Shown in pieces: positions 16,790 to 25,179 of a stretch of 64,000 bases of DNA (within the stretch, counting starts at the first letter, position 1; each line of letters starts with the position of its first letter). The translations under genes were made by a program, and so were the position numbers. The notes under the pieces were generated by a model. That model made no database searches and was not told the DNA's origin. It worked only from the letters and a program-made list of their open reading frames with translations. Source of the stretch: Peteryoungia rhizophila (lineage in GTDB: Bacteria > Pseudomonadota > Alphaproteobacteria > Rhizobiales > Rhizobiaceae). The stretch spans positions 124,001-188,000 of the forward strand of contig NZ_STGT01000006.1 in the NCBI RefSeq assembly GCF_004912145.1, read 5' to 3'.

Positions 16790-16999
16790 CTGGGGATCCT
16801 CGACGGCAGGACGATGTCGGCCCGTATGCGCGTTGCTTGCCTTGGCGGACGGGGCGATGGCTCGGCGTCCGCATAGCATCGGCGCTGTCTTGCGGCAACC
16901 ATGCCTTCGGATGAGAACGGCCTCGACTACGCCTGCCCTTGACGATCGCCGCCCGGCGCTCCATCCCTCGGACACGACAAAGCAGTCTGGGAGGACGAT

Positions 17000-17764
17000 A
17001 TGGCCAAGTTCGCAATCATCACCGGCGGCAGTTCCGGAATCGGCCGGCATCTCGTCTCGGCCTTCGTGCGCGACGGTTATGACGTCGCCTTTACCCATCT
17101 CGGCCAGCAAGATGCGGCTTCCGACGTCGAGGCGGAGGCCGCGGCGCTTGGCGGACGGGCAGTGGGCCGAGAATGCGAGGTGGCCAACAGCGCCGCGATC
17201 GAGGGTTTCCTCGACGAGGTGATCGCCTGGGCCGGGCAGGTGCCGGACGTGCTCGTCAACAATGCCGGCATCCAGACCTGGGCCTCGATGCTCGAACTTT
17301 CCGAAGAGCGCTGGGATGCCGTCATCAGCACCAATCTCAAGGGTACCTTCCTGAATTCCCAGCGCGTGGCGCGTCGCATGGTGGACGCGGGCAAGGGCGG
17401 CTCGATCATCAATCTCGGCTCTGGCTGTAACAAGCATGCCTTCCCGAAGCTCGTCGATTATACCGCTTCCAAGGGCGGCATCGAACAGCTGACCAAGGTG
17501 TCGGCCGTTGAACTCGGGCCGCATCGGATCCGCGTCAACTGCGTGGCGCCGGGTGCGATCGAAACGGCGCGCACTCAGGCCGAAGCGCCGGATTACGCGA
17601 AAACCTGGGGGGATGTTACGCCGCTGCGCCGTGTCGGTACGCCGGAGGACATTGCCGGACCAATCCTGTTTCTTGCGGGACCGCAGTCGTCCTTCGTGAC
17701 CGGCCAGACGATCTGGGTCGATGGCGGGGTCTTCAGCCAGGCATTCTGGCCCTATCGCGACTGA
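17000..17764 (+). CDS. SDR-family NAD(P)-dependent oxidoreductase
   Basis: A 254-residue classical short-chain dehydrogenase. Cofactor motif TGGSSGIG near residue 8, NNAG near 88, catalytic Ser in NLGSGC, and YTASK with the Tyr/Lys pair. The PG motif follows in VAPGAIETART, and the C-terminus has the usual DGG. NAD(P)-dependent reduction or oxidation of a keto/alcohol or sugar is expected; the substrate cannot be told. Divergent from rpe; convergent with the binding-protein gene, 8 bases between stops. Confidence 0.92.
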   Translation: MAKFAIITGGSSGIGRHLVSAFVRDGYDVAFTHLGQQDAASDVEAEAAALGGRAVGRECEVANSAAIEGFLDEVIAWAGQVPDVLVNNAGIQTWASMLELSEERWDAVISTNLKGTFLNSQRVARRMVDAGKGGSIINLGSGCNKHAFPKLVDYTASKGGIEQLTKVSAVELGPHRIRVNCVAPGAIETARTQAEAPDYAKTWGDVTPLRRVGTPEDIAGPILFLAGPQSSFVTGQTIWVDGGVFSQAFWPYRD

Positions 17765-17772
17765 AGGCGTGT

Positions 17773-18867
17773 TTACTGCGTCTTGTCGGGCACGGGTACG
17801 AAACGGTCGTCTTGCCAGACCAGCAGGCGATAGGGGTTCTCCGTCAGCTCGTGATCCGCGCCGAAGGTGACAGGGCCAAAGGCTGTCTCGAAGGTCGTAC
17901 CGATGAGCGCATCCGTGACCGGTGTGCCCATGGCGGTCGAAATGCCCCAGGCATCCGCGAGGATCGTCACGGCGGCATGGGCTGGAACAACGTAACCTTC
18001 TGGTTCGATCTTGCTCTCCGCGAGCTCGCCCGCCAGTGCTTCCGCCGCGCCTCCTTGCGGCGTCTCGATCAGACCGACCGCCAGCACGCCGTCTTCCAGA
18101 GGCACGGGTTCGTCTGCCGCCCGCATGGCCTCGCCGGCGAGCAGCGTCAGAGCGAGGCCCTCCGCCTTCGCGTCGCGGGCGATGACGGCCACGTCGCTGC
18201 GGTCGCCGCCGATGAAGGCGTGGGTGACGCCGGCATTCCTGACGCGGCGGACAAGCGCCAGCTGCTGTTCCTGGCCCGGGCGGAAGGTGTCGATGAAGGC
18301 GGGTTTCAGACCGCGTTCCTCCAGGCTTATACGGATTGCTTCCGTGAGTTCCCGTCCGCGGATCGTGCCGTCTTCCAGAAGGGCGACGGCGGAGCCTGCC
18401 CAGTCGCGCAGGATCACCTCCGAAAGCTTGCCGGCTTCCTGGTCGGCATTCGGCGCCAGGCGGAATAGAGGCGCGCCCGCCTTGATCGCATCTTCCATCA
18501 GGCCCTTCCAGCGGACCGAAAGCGTGAAGGCCGGTACGTTGGCTTGCTTCAGCGCGGGCAAGGCGTCCTTCAGGCTTTCACTGCAGAGAAAGCCGATCGC
18601 GGCCGTTGCACCCGCTGCTGCAATCGCCTCGGCGATCGGCTTGCCACTGCCTTCGTCGCAGGTCTCGTCGATCTCCACGAGCGTGATCTGGAGCTTTCCG
18701 GCGGCCAGTGATGCGCCTCGCCTTATCTGCTCACCGAGCACTGCAAAGGGGCCATCCTGCGGTGCGACGACTGCAAGTGTCAGCTCCGCAGCCGATGGCG
18801 CCCCGAGGCCGAGTCCGAGGAACAGAGGGGTCGCTAGAACGAGTTTCAAACGGGGCTTCACCATCAT
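17773..18867 (-). CDS. Periplasmic ABC-type branched-chain amino-acid-like binding protein
   Basis: A 364-residue secreted protein with signal peptide (MMVKPRLKLVLATPLFLG...) and the type-I periplasmic binding fold of the LivJ/Leu-Ile-Val family: LAVVAPQDGPFAVLGEQIRRGA at the start of the mature part, and FRPGQEQQLALVRRVRNAG in the middle. No permease or ATPase gene is adjacent, so it is an orphan component; the ligand is unknown. Divergent from the flavin reductase operon. Confidence 0.85.
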   Translation of the reverse strand: MMVKPRLKLVLATPLFLGLGLGAPSAAELTLAVVAPQDGPFAVLGEQIRRGASLAAGKLQITLVEIDETCDEGSGKPIAEAIAAAGATAAIGFLCSESLKDALPALKQANVPAFTLSVRWKGLMEDAIKAGAPLFRLAPNADQEAGKLSEVILRDWAGSAVALLEDGTIRGRELTEAIRISLEERGLKPAFIDTFRPGQEQQLALVRRVRNAGVTHAFIGGDRSDVAVIARDAKAEGLALTLLAGEAMRAADEPVPLEDGVLAVGLIETPQGGAAEALAGELAESKIEPEGYVVPAHAAVTILADAWGISTAMGTPVTDALIGTTFETAFGPVTFGADHELTENPYRLLVWQDDRFVPVPDKTQ

Positions 18868-19026
18868 GTTGTGATCCTAACCGAAAGCGCAGCCGATTGG
18901 AAATGCTGGCTTTCCGGGCGAGACCGGGTGGTCGGAAGGAAATTGTTCCTGTGTTGTGGAAAAGGTAAGGCCCGCGGCCCATATTGCGGTTTCGATGGGG
19001 CCAGAACAGCAAGGGGAGGCGGGAAT

Positions 19027-19518
19027 TTGAGCATGGCAGGTCTTGATCCGGTCGTTTATCGCGATGCCATGAGCCGTTATGCGGGACATGTGCAGATCGT
19101 AACGACGGAGCATGAGGGCATCCGGCGCGGCGTGACGATCACCGCTGCCTGTTCGGTCTCCGACAGTCCGCCGACGGTGCTGGCCTGCCTCAACAACAGC
19201 AATCCAAGCAACGAAGTCCTGTTCGAGAGCGGTCATTTTGCGCTGAATTCGCTCGGCGCGCACCATCAGGATATCGCCAATGCCTTTGCCGGCTTCGCCA
19301 AGCTGACATCGGAGGAGCGTTTTGCACTTGCCGAATGGCAGGTGCTTGCGACCGGCTCTCCCGTGCTCGCCGATGCGATCGTGGCCTTCGATTGTGTCGT
19401 CACGGACCAAAAGGTGACGAATACCCACACTGTGCTCTTCGGCGAGGTCAAGGCAGTCCATTTCGGCGCGCGTGAGCCATCGCTCATCTATCTGGACCGG
19501 GGCTATCACACGCTATAA
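19027..19518 (+). CDS. Flavin reductase (FMN-dependent, RutF-like)
   Basis: A 163-residue flavin-reductase-domain protein. MSRYAGHVQIVTTEHEGIRRG and VTITAACSVSDSPPTVLACL match the split-barrel FMN-binding domain, followed by NSNPSNEVLFESGHFALN. It would use NAD(P)H to reduce flavin for a partner enzyme, which is not identified here. A strong AAGGGGAGG at 19011-19019 is 7 bases before a TTG at 19027, so I use TTG; the ATG at 19033 is 13 bases away. First gene of the MoxR-CoxE-XdhC operon. Confidence 0.88.
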   Translation: MSMAGLDPVVYRDAMSRYAGHVQIVTTEHEGIRRGVTITAACSVSDSPPTVLACLNNSNPSNEVLFESGHFALNSLGAHHQDIANAFAGFAKLTSEERFALAEWQVLATGSPVLADAIVAFDCVVTDQKVTNTHTVLFGEVKAVHFGAREPSLIYLDRGYHTL

Positions 19519-19543
19519 GCTTCCATCCAAATCGGGAGGAGAC

Positions 19544-20476
19544 ATGGCAGAGACCTCGGGAAAGGTTCTGCCGGAGACGATCGATGGCATCATCGATCTT
19601 CTGTCGGCGGAGGATTATCTGGCGGCAAGGCCGCTCGCGACCGTGCTGTTCCTGGCGCTCAAGATGAAGCGTCCGCTGTTTCTCGAAGGCGAGGCCGGCG
19701 TCGGCAAGACCGAGGTCGCCAAGGTGCTGGCCAAGGCCCTCGACCGCCCGCTCATCCGCTTGCAATGCTACGAGGGCCTCGACGTCGCCTCCGCCGTCTA
19801 CGAGTGGAACTATCCAGCCCAGATGCTCGAAATCCGCATGGCAGAGGCATCGGGCGTATCAGACCGCTCGCAGCTGGAAAGCGATATCTTCTCCGAACGT
19901 TACCTGATCCGCCGCCCCGTGCTGCAAGCCCTTCAGGGCGAGCCCGGAAAGGCGCCGGTCTTCCTGATCGACGAACTTGACCGCACGGACGAGGCCTTCG
20001 AGGCATTCCTGCTCGAAGTTCTCTCGGACTTTCAGGTGACGATCCCCGAATTCGGAACGGTGAAGGCCGCCGAGCCGCCGATCGTTATTGTGACGTCCAA
20101 CCGCACCCGCGAAGTGCATGACGCCTTGAAGCGCCGCTGCCTCTATCACTGGGTCGATTATCCGGCCGCTGCCGACGAACTCGCCATCATCAGGCGGAAG
20201 GTGAAGGGCTGCAACGAGCAGCTCTCCCGACAGATCGTTGCCTATGTGCAGAAGCTCAGGACCGTCGATCTCTTCAAGAACCCCGGCATCGCCGAGACCA
20301 TCGACTGGGCGACGGCGCTTACTGAACTCGATCGCCTCGCGCTCGATCCGGAGACGATTGCGGATACGCTTGGCACGCTTCTGAAATATCAGGAGGATAT
20401 CGCCCGTATCCAGGGGAGCGAAGGGGAAAAGCTGCTTTCCGAGGTCAAGGCCGAGCTTTTTGCGGCGGCAGGCTGA
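19544..20476 (+). CDS. MoxR/CoxD-type AAA+ ATPase
   Basis: A 310-residue AAA+ ATPase. Walker A GEAGVGKTE near residue 50, Walker B VFLIDELDRTD near 145, sensor-1 VTSNRT, and the arginine finger region LKRRCLYHW. MoxR/CoxD proteins act as chaperones with a VWA partner; CoxD/CoxE mature the Mo/Cu site of CO dehydrogenase in Oligotropha. GGGAGGAG precedes the ATG at 19544. The CoxE-like gene begins 2 bases after its stop. Confidence 0.93.
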   Translation: MAETSGKVLPETIDGIIDLLSAEDYLAARPLATVLFLALKMKRPLFLEGEAGVGKTEVAKVLAKALDRPLIRLQCYEGLDVASAVYEWNYPAQMLEIRMAEASGVSDRSQLESDIFSERYLIRRPVLQALQGEPGKAPVFLIDELDRTDEAFEAFLLEVLSDFQVTIPEFGTVKAAEPPIVIVTSNRTREVHDALKRRCLYHWVDYPAAADELAIIRRKVKGCNEQLSRQIVAYVQKLRTVDLFKNPGIAETIDWATALTELDRLALDPETIADTLGTLLKYQEDIARIQGSEGEKLLSEVKAELFAAAG

Positions 20477-20478
20477 CC

Positions 20479-21753
20479 ATGCAGGGCGCGGGTCAAGAGC
20501 GAGGCGGCGGACCAGATGGCATTGTCGTGCCGCCACCCGTGCAGGGTGACGGCCGGCTTGCCGACAATATCGTGCATTTCGCCCGCGTGCTGAGAAAAGC
20601 TGGCCTGAAACCGGGCCCAGGCGCCGTCATCGATGCGATCGAGGCGATCGACGCGATCGGCATCGGCTCGCGCGTGGAGTTTCATGCGGCGCTGTCGGCC
20701 ATCTTCGTCAATCGCCACGAGGATCAACCCGTCTTCGACGAGGCCTTTTCGATCTTCTGGCGCTCGCGGGATCTGGTCGGCAAGATGATCGCGCTGATGT
20801 CACCGGTGGCGGCGATCGGGGAGCGGCAAAAGCCCAGGGCCGGCGGTGCGCGGGTCAGCGATGCGTTGTTCGCCGATAGGAGCCGCGCGCCACAGTCGCG
20901 GGACGAACCCGATGTCGAGATCGATGCGCGGCTCACGGTCTCCGGCCAGGAGGTCTTTCGCCGGCTCGATTTCGGCCAGATGACTGCCAGTGAACTCAAC
21001 GAGGCCCGCCGGGCCATCGAACGGCTCGCCATGCCGCTCGATCTCGTTAAAACGCGGCGTTACAGGCTGTCGCCGCGGGGTCGGAGCGTGGATCCCCGCG
21101 CCACCATGCGTCAGTCGCTGCGAACCGGTGGCGACCTGATGCTGCCGAAGTTCCGCGAGCGTCGGAAACAGCCGCCCCCGCTCGTCATCCTCGCCGACAT
21201 CTCGGGCTCGATGAGCCAATATACCCGCATCTTCCTGCATTTCCTGCATGTGCTGACGGAACGGCGACGTCGTGTTCACACCTTCCTGTTCGGCACGCGG
21301 CTCACCAATGTGACGCGCCAACTGAGGCATCGGGATCCGGACGAGGCGATCGCGCAATGCACCGAGGCGGTGGCTGACTGGTCGGGTGGCACACGCATCG
21401 GCGAGACGCTGAAACTGTTCAACCGGCATTGGGGACGGCGTGTGTTGGGGCAGGGTGCCGTGGTGCTGTTGATCACCGACGGGCTGGAGCGGGACGAGGT
21501 CGAGCTACTGTCGCGCGAAACCGATCGCCTGCACCGTTCCTGCCGCCGCCTCGTCTGGCTCAATCCGCTTCTGCGCTTCGCCGGCTTCGAGGCCCGCGCA
21601 CGGGGCGTTCGCGCCATGCTGCCGCATGTCGACGAGTTGCGCTCGGTGCACAATCTGGAAGCCCTGTCGGATCTGGTGCAATCTTTGTCCGGCGCGGCGG
21701 ATCGGGATTGCGACCCGAAGCGTTATCTCGGTTCTGGAAGGAGCCTGCCATGA
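20479..21753 (+). CDS. CoxE-like von Willebrand factor A domain protein
   Basis: A 424-residue CoxE-family protein. The N-terminal half is alpha-helical, and the C-terminal VWA domain has the MIDAS sequence LADISGSMSQYT near residue 240, with the second element SGGTRIG and the third in ITDGLERDE. It would work with the MoxR ATPase to insert metal or sulfur into a molybdenum hydroxylase. It overlaps the next gene by 4 bases. Confidence 0.93.
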   Translation: MQGAGQERGGGPDGIVVPPPVQGDGRLADNIVHFARVLRKAGLKPGPGAVIDAIEAIDAIGIGSRVEFHAALSAIFVNRHEDQPVFDEAFSIFWRSRDLVGKMIALMSPVAAIGERQKPRAGGARVSDALFADRSRAPQSRDEPDVEIDARLTVSGQEVFRRLDFGQMTASELNEARRAIERLAMPLDLVKTRRYRLSPRGRSVDPRATMRQSLRTGGDLMLPKFRERRKQPPPLVILADISGSMSQYTRIFLHFLHVLTERRRRVHTFLFGTRLTNVTRQLRHRDPDEAIAQCTEAVADWSGGTRIGETLKLFNRHWGRRVLGQGAVVLLITDGLERDEVELLSRETDRLHRSCRRLVWLNPLLRFAGFEARARGVRAMLPHVDELRSVHNLEALSDLVQSLSGAADRDCDPKRYLGSGRSLP

Positions 21754-22079
21754 CCACAGTTACCGTCCCGCGCGACCCGCTCGCGATCGCCGAAAGCTGG
21801 TTTGCCGAAGGTCGATCCGTCGCCATCGCCACCGTTATCGAAACCTGGGGCTCGGCGCCGCGCCCTGTCGGAAGCCATCTGGTGATCGACGGCGAGGGCA
21901 ATTTCGAGGGCTCGGTCTCCGGCGGCTGTGTCGAGGGGGCCGTCATCACAGAGGCATTGGACGTGATCGACACCGGGGCGGCGAAGACGCTCGAATTCGG
22001 TGTCGCCGACGAAACCGCCTGGCGCGTGGGTCTGTCCTGTGGCGGGCGCATCCGGGTGCATGTCGAGAGGCTCGGTTGA
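21750..22079 (+). CDS. XdhC/CoxI family protein, N-terminal domain only
   Basis: A 109-residue protein equal to the first domain of XdhC: ATVIETWGSAPRPVGSHLVI and GSVSGGCVEGAV are the family signatures, with a second Cys in GLSCGGRIRV. XdhC binds molybdenum cofactor, promotes its sulfuration and delivers it to xanthine dehydrogenase-like enzymes. The two XdhC domains are encoded here by separate genes; ATG overlaps the CoxE stop by 4 bases and its own stop overlaps the next ATG by one base. Confidence 0.92.
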   Translation: MTTVTVPRDPLAIAESWFAEGRSVAIATVIETWGSAPRPVGSHLVIDGEGNFEGSVSGGCVEGAVITEALDVIDTGAAKTLEFGVADETAWRVGLSCGGRIRVHVERLG

Positions 22080-22795
22080 TGGATGTTTCGACGCTTAAGG
22101 CGCTGAATGCTGCGAAGCGCGACCGTCGTGGCGCCGTGCTGGTCAGCGATCTCGCTTCAGGTATGTCGCAGCTGGTGACCGAGGATCAGGTGCCCACCGA
22201 CGCTCTGGGGCAGGAAATCCGGGCGCGGCTTCTTTCCGGCAAGTCGGCAACCGCCGAGATCGACGGGCGAAGCCTTTTCCTCAATGTGCATCTGCCACCA
22301 CCAAGGGTCGTTGTCATCGGCGCCGTGCATATCAGTCAGGCGCTCGCGCCCATGGCAGCACTTGCCGGGTTTGCGGTGACGATCATCGATCCGCGTACCG
22401 CCTTTGCCACGCCGGAGCGTTTTGCCGGCATCGACCTGCGTGCCGACTGGCCGGACGACGTGTTTTCGACCATGTCGCTCGACCGCTACAGCGCGCTGGT
22501 CGCCGTCACCCATGATCCGAAGATCGATGATCCCGGGCTGATCGCCGCACTCGAAGCGGGCTGCTTCTATGTGGGCGCGCTCGGGTCGCGCAAGACGCAT
22601 GCGAAGCGCATCGAGCGGCTCGCATCCCTCGGCTTCGATCAACCGATCATCGACGGCATCCGGGCGCCTATCGGGCTCGATATCGGGGCTGCCACTCCCG
22701 CCGAGATAGCCGTCGCTATCCTGGCCGAGATCATCCAGTCCCTGCGGCGTCGCAGCTTGGCGTCCGGAACCCCGCAAGTCGGTGTGCCAGCGTGA
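22079..22795 (+). CDS. XdhC family protein, C-terminal Rossmann domain
   Basis: A 238-residue protein corresponding to the second half of XdhC/CoxI. It has a Rossmann-like segment VVVIGAVHISQALAPMA and the XdhC C-terminal motifs ALVAVTHDPKIDD, CFYVGALGSRKTHAKR and IGLDIGAATPAEIAVAI. It likely pairs with the product of the preceding gene in molybdenum cofactor insertion. The ATG overlaps the upstream stop (TGATG), so this is an encoded split, not a frameshift. Confidence 0.92.
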   Translation: MDVSTLKALNAAKRDRRGAVLVSDLASGMSQLVTEDQVPTDALGQEIRARLLSGKSATAEIDGRSLFLNVHLPPPRVVVIGAVHISQALAPMAALAGFAVTIIDPRTAFATPERFAGIDLRADWPDDVFSTMSLDRYSALVAVTHDPKIDDPGLIAALEAGCFYVGALGSRKTHAKRIERLASLGFDQPIIDGIRAPIGLDIGAATPAEIAVAILAEIIQSLRRRSLASGTPQVGVPA

Positions 22796-24435
22796 AGTTC
22801 GGTCAAGTCGCAACCGAGACGGCTGAAGGCGCGATCCTCGCCCATTCCCAGTCGCTCGCCTCCCGCAGGTTGCCGAAGGGGCATCGCTTGACTGCCGCCG
22901 ATCTTCTGAGCCTGGCAGCCGAGGGCATCTCCTCCGTGATCGCCTGCCGGCTCGACCCAGGCGATCTCACGGAAGACGAGGCAGCCGAAAGGCTTGCCTC
23001 GACGATCGAACCAACGGGGCTCAGGTGCAGTCCGGCCTCGACGGGGCGGGTAAACTTCTATGCGCGCGAGAACGGGCTGTTTCTCGCCGACAAGGTGACA
23101 GTCGACGGTTTCAATGCTGTGGACCCTGCGATGACGCTGGCCTGTCTGCCCGATCGTCGCGACGTGCGTGCCGGCGATCTGGTCGCAACGATCAAGATCA
23201 TTCCGCTTGTCGTTGCCGATGCAAGCGTAGAGGCAGCGGCTGTGATCCTGAAGAAAGGAACTGCCTTCGAAGTGACGCCCTACCGCGCGCACCAAGTGCA
23301 TCTTGTCGCCACGCAGCTTGCCTCGCTGAAAGCCACCGTCATGGACAAGACCGCCCGCGTGCTGGAGGCGCGGCTCAGTGCCTCGGCCAGCAGTCTCGTC
23401 TCGGAGCGCCGCGTCCCTCACCGTGCCGAGGACGTGGCAGAGGCTATCCGTGCGGCGTTGGATGATGCCGGGGCCAAGTCCGACCATCCGCCGGTGGTTA
23501 TCGTCTTCGGCGCTTCGGCCGTGGCAGATGCCGAGGACGTCATTCCGACGGCCATCCGGCTTGCCGGTGGCGTGGTCGAGCAGGTCGGCCTGCCGGTCGA
23601 TCCGGGCAATCTGCTCGTGCTCGGTCATATCGGCGAAGTGCCGGTGATCGGGGCACCGGGCTGCGCCCGCTCACCGAAGGAGAACGGCTTCGACTGGGTG
23701 CTGAACCGGATCCTCGCCGGTCATCCACCGGATCGGGCGGAGATGACCGGTTGGGGCGTAGGTGGCCTGTTGATGGAGATCCCGAGCCGTCCGCTGCCGC
23801 GCCTTGCCGCAACCGCTGACGCCGATCCGGCAGCGCTGGGTCTCGTGGTGCTCGCCGCTGGTCGGGCGAGCCGGATGGGCGAGGGCGGTCGGCACAAGCT
23901 GCTCGCGGAGTTCGAGGGCGAAGCGCTCGTGCGGCGCACGGTCAGGCAAGTCGTCGAAGCAAAACTTGGCCCCGTCACGGTTGTCACCGGCCATCGCAGT
24001 GCTGAAGTCGCCGAGGCGGTCGCCGGGCTCGGTGCGCAGGTTGAGGAGAATGCAGATTTCGCTAGTGGGATGGCGAGTTCGCTGAAAGCGGGGCTTGCCG
24101 CAGTCGAATCCAAGGGTCTGTCAGGCATGATGGTTCTGCTCGCCGACATGCCGAATGTCTCTTCGGCCGATATCGCGGCTCTGGCCGAGGTCTATCGAAA
24201 GGCCGGCGGCAAGGCGATCGTCCGCGCCGTCTCCGATGGCCAGCGTGGCAATCCCGTCATCCTGCCGGCCGCCACCTTCGAAGCGCTGAAGGCACTGGAG
24301 GGTGATATCGGCGCACGCCCGGTGATCGAGAGTGCTGGGCTTGCCGTCATCGATGTCGAGATCGGACCTGCTGCAAGGCTTGATGTCGATACGCCCGAGG
24401 CTATTCTGGCAGCCGGGGGCATCCTGAAAGGCTGA
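22792..24435 (+). CDS. Molybdopterin-binding / MobA-like nucleotidyltransferase fusion
   Basis: A 547-residue fusion. The N-terminal part (about 1-335) is a molybdopterin-binding MoeA/MoaB-like domain (VVIVFGASAVAD, PVIGAPGCARSPKENGFDW). The C-terminal part (about 345-540) is a MobA/MocA-type NTP transferase with GLVVLAAGRASRMGEGGRHK, and LLADMPNVSS carrying the catalytic Asp. It should convert Mo-molybdopterin into its cytosine dinucleotide form used by xanthine dehydrogenase-family enzymes; CTP preference is inferred. GTG start overlaps the upstream stop by 4 bases. Confidence 0.92.
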   Translation: MKFGQVATETAEGAILAHSQSLASRRLPKGHRLTAADLLSLAAEGISSVIACRLDPGDLTEDEAAERLASTIEPTGLRCSPASTGRVNFYARENGLFLADKVTVDGFNAVDPAMTLACLPDRRDVRAGDLVATIKIIPLVVADASVEAAAVILKKGTAFEVTPYRAHQVHLVATQLASLKATVMDKTARVLEARLSASASSLVSERRVPHRAEDVAEAIRAALDDAGAKSDHPPVVIVFGASAVADAEDVIPTAIRLAGGVVEQVGLPVDPGNLLVLGHIGEVPVIGAPGCARSPKENGFDWVLNRILAGHPPDRAEMTGWGVGGLLMEIPSRPLPRLAATADADPAALGLVVLAAGRASRMGEGGRHKLLAEFEGEALVRRTVRQVVEAKLGPVTVVTGHRSAEVAEAVAGLGAQVEENADFASGMASSLKAGLAAVESKGLSGMMVLLADMPNVSSADIAALAEVYRKAGGKAIVRAVSDGQRGNPVILPAATFEALKALEGDIGARPVIESAGLAVIDVEIGPAARLDVDTPEAILAAGGILKG

Positions 24436-24437
24436 AC

Positions 24438-24779
24438 ATGGACAATGCGGCGATCGAGGAAATGTTCGAGGGGGTCGGGCCTGTGACGATCCGCCGGATG
24501 TTCGGCGGCAAGGGCATTTACGCGCGGGGCACCATCTTTGCGCTTGAACTGCGTGGCGAGCTCATGCTGAAGGGCGATGCCGAAAGCGCGCCAATGCTGG
24601 AAGAGGCGGGTGCCACGCGTTGGCGCTACGAGGGTCGCAGCGGCAAACCCGTCGCCATGCCCTATTGGACGGTCCCCGACGAAGCGCTCGACGATCCCGA
24701 CATGATGGCGAAATGGGCGCGGATCGCACTCGATGCCGCGATCCGGGTGACGGAGCGGGAGAGCGATCAGCGCAAATAG
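24438..24779 (+). CDS. TfoX/Sxy N-terminal domain protein
   Basis: A 113-residue protein made of the TfoX N-terminal domain only: VTIRRMFGGKGIYARGTIFALEL and the later RSGKPVAMPYWTVPDEALDD. The domain is named after competence regulators, but stand-alone copies in alphaproteobacteria have no known role. It follows the fusion gene by 2 bases, so it closes the operon. Its last 13 bases overlap the convergent NUDIX gene. Confidence 0.9.
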   Translation: MDNAAIEEMFEGVGPVTIRRMFGGKGIYARGTIFALELRGELMLKGDAESAPMLEEAGATRWRYEGRSGKPVAMPYWTVPDEALDDPDMMAKWARIALDAAIRVTERESDQRK

Positions 24780-25174
24780 GTCAGGACGGTTTTGGTGAAG
24801 ACCGAGAGCGGCTGCGGCAGGTCGTCGAGGTCGAACCAGCCGATAGCCGATAGCTTGTCAGGTTCTGTGAGCAGGGGCTCGCCCGTCGTGTCTTCGCTCA
24901 CATAGAGCAGCGAAACCCAGTGCTGGCGGTCCGCTTCGATCAGCTGTTCAGTCATGCCGACGTAACGGATAGAGCCGATCGAAAGTCCTGTCTCTTCCTC
25001 GGCTTCGCGGCGTGCTGCAAACTCTGCCGGCTCCATGTGGTCGACCTTGCCGCCCACGATGTTCCAGTGACCGGCTTCCGGCGCCTTCATGCGCTTGCAT
25101 AAAAGCAGTTTGCCATCCCGAAGGATGGCAAGACCGACCCCGAGACCGGGGAAATCGAGACCAGGCTGACCCAC
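24767..25174 (-). CDS. NUDIX hydrolase
   Basis: A 135-residue MutT-like NUDIX protein. The Nudix box is complete from GGKVDHMEP through REAEEETGL, with the metal-binding Glu residues in REAEEE. It would hydrolyse a nucleoside diphosphate derivative; the substrate is not evident. Starts with GTG at 25174, 5 bases after the rhlE stop, so it is probably the second gene of an rhlE operon. Convergent with and overlapping the TfoX gene. Confidence 0.9.
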   Translation of the reverse strand: MGQPGLDFPGLGVGLAILRDGKLLLCKRMKAPEAGHWNIVGGKVDHMEPAEFAARREAEEETGLSIGSIRYVGMTEQLIEADRQHWVSLLYVSEDTTGEPLLTEPDKLSAIGWFDLDDLPQPLSVFTKTVLTYLR

Positions 25175-25179
25175 CGGGA

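Noticed and set aside
16790..17524. N-terminal extension of rpe in the open frame
   Set aside because: The extra 245 codons have no family match and overlap the divergent SDR gene; the ATG at 16789 gives exact family length.
21750..22795. Frameshifted or broken xdhC
   Set aside because: The two halves have their own start codons, with a TGATG overlap and complete domains, so this is a natural split rather than a lesion.
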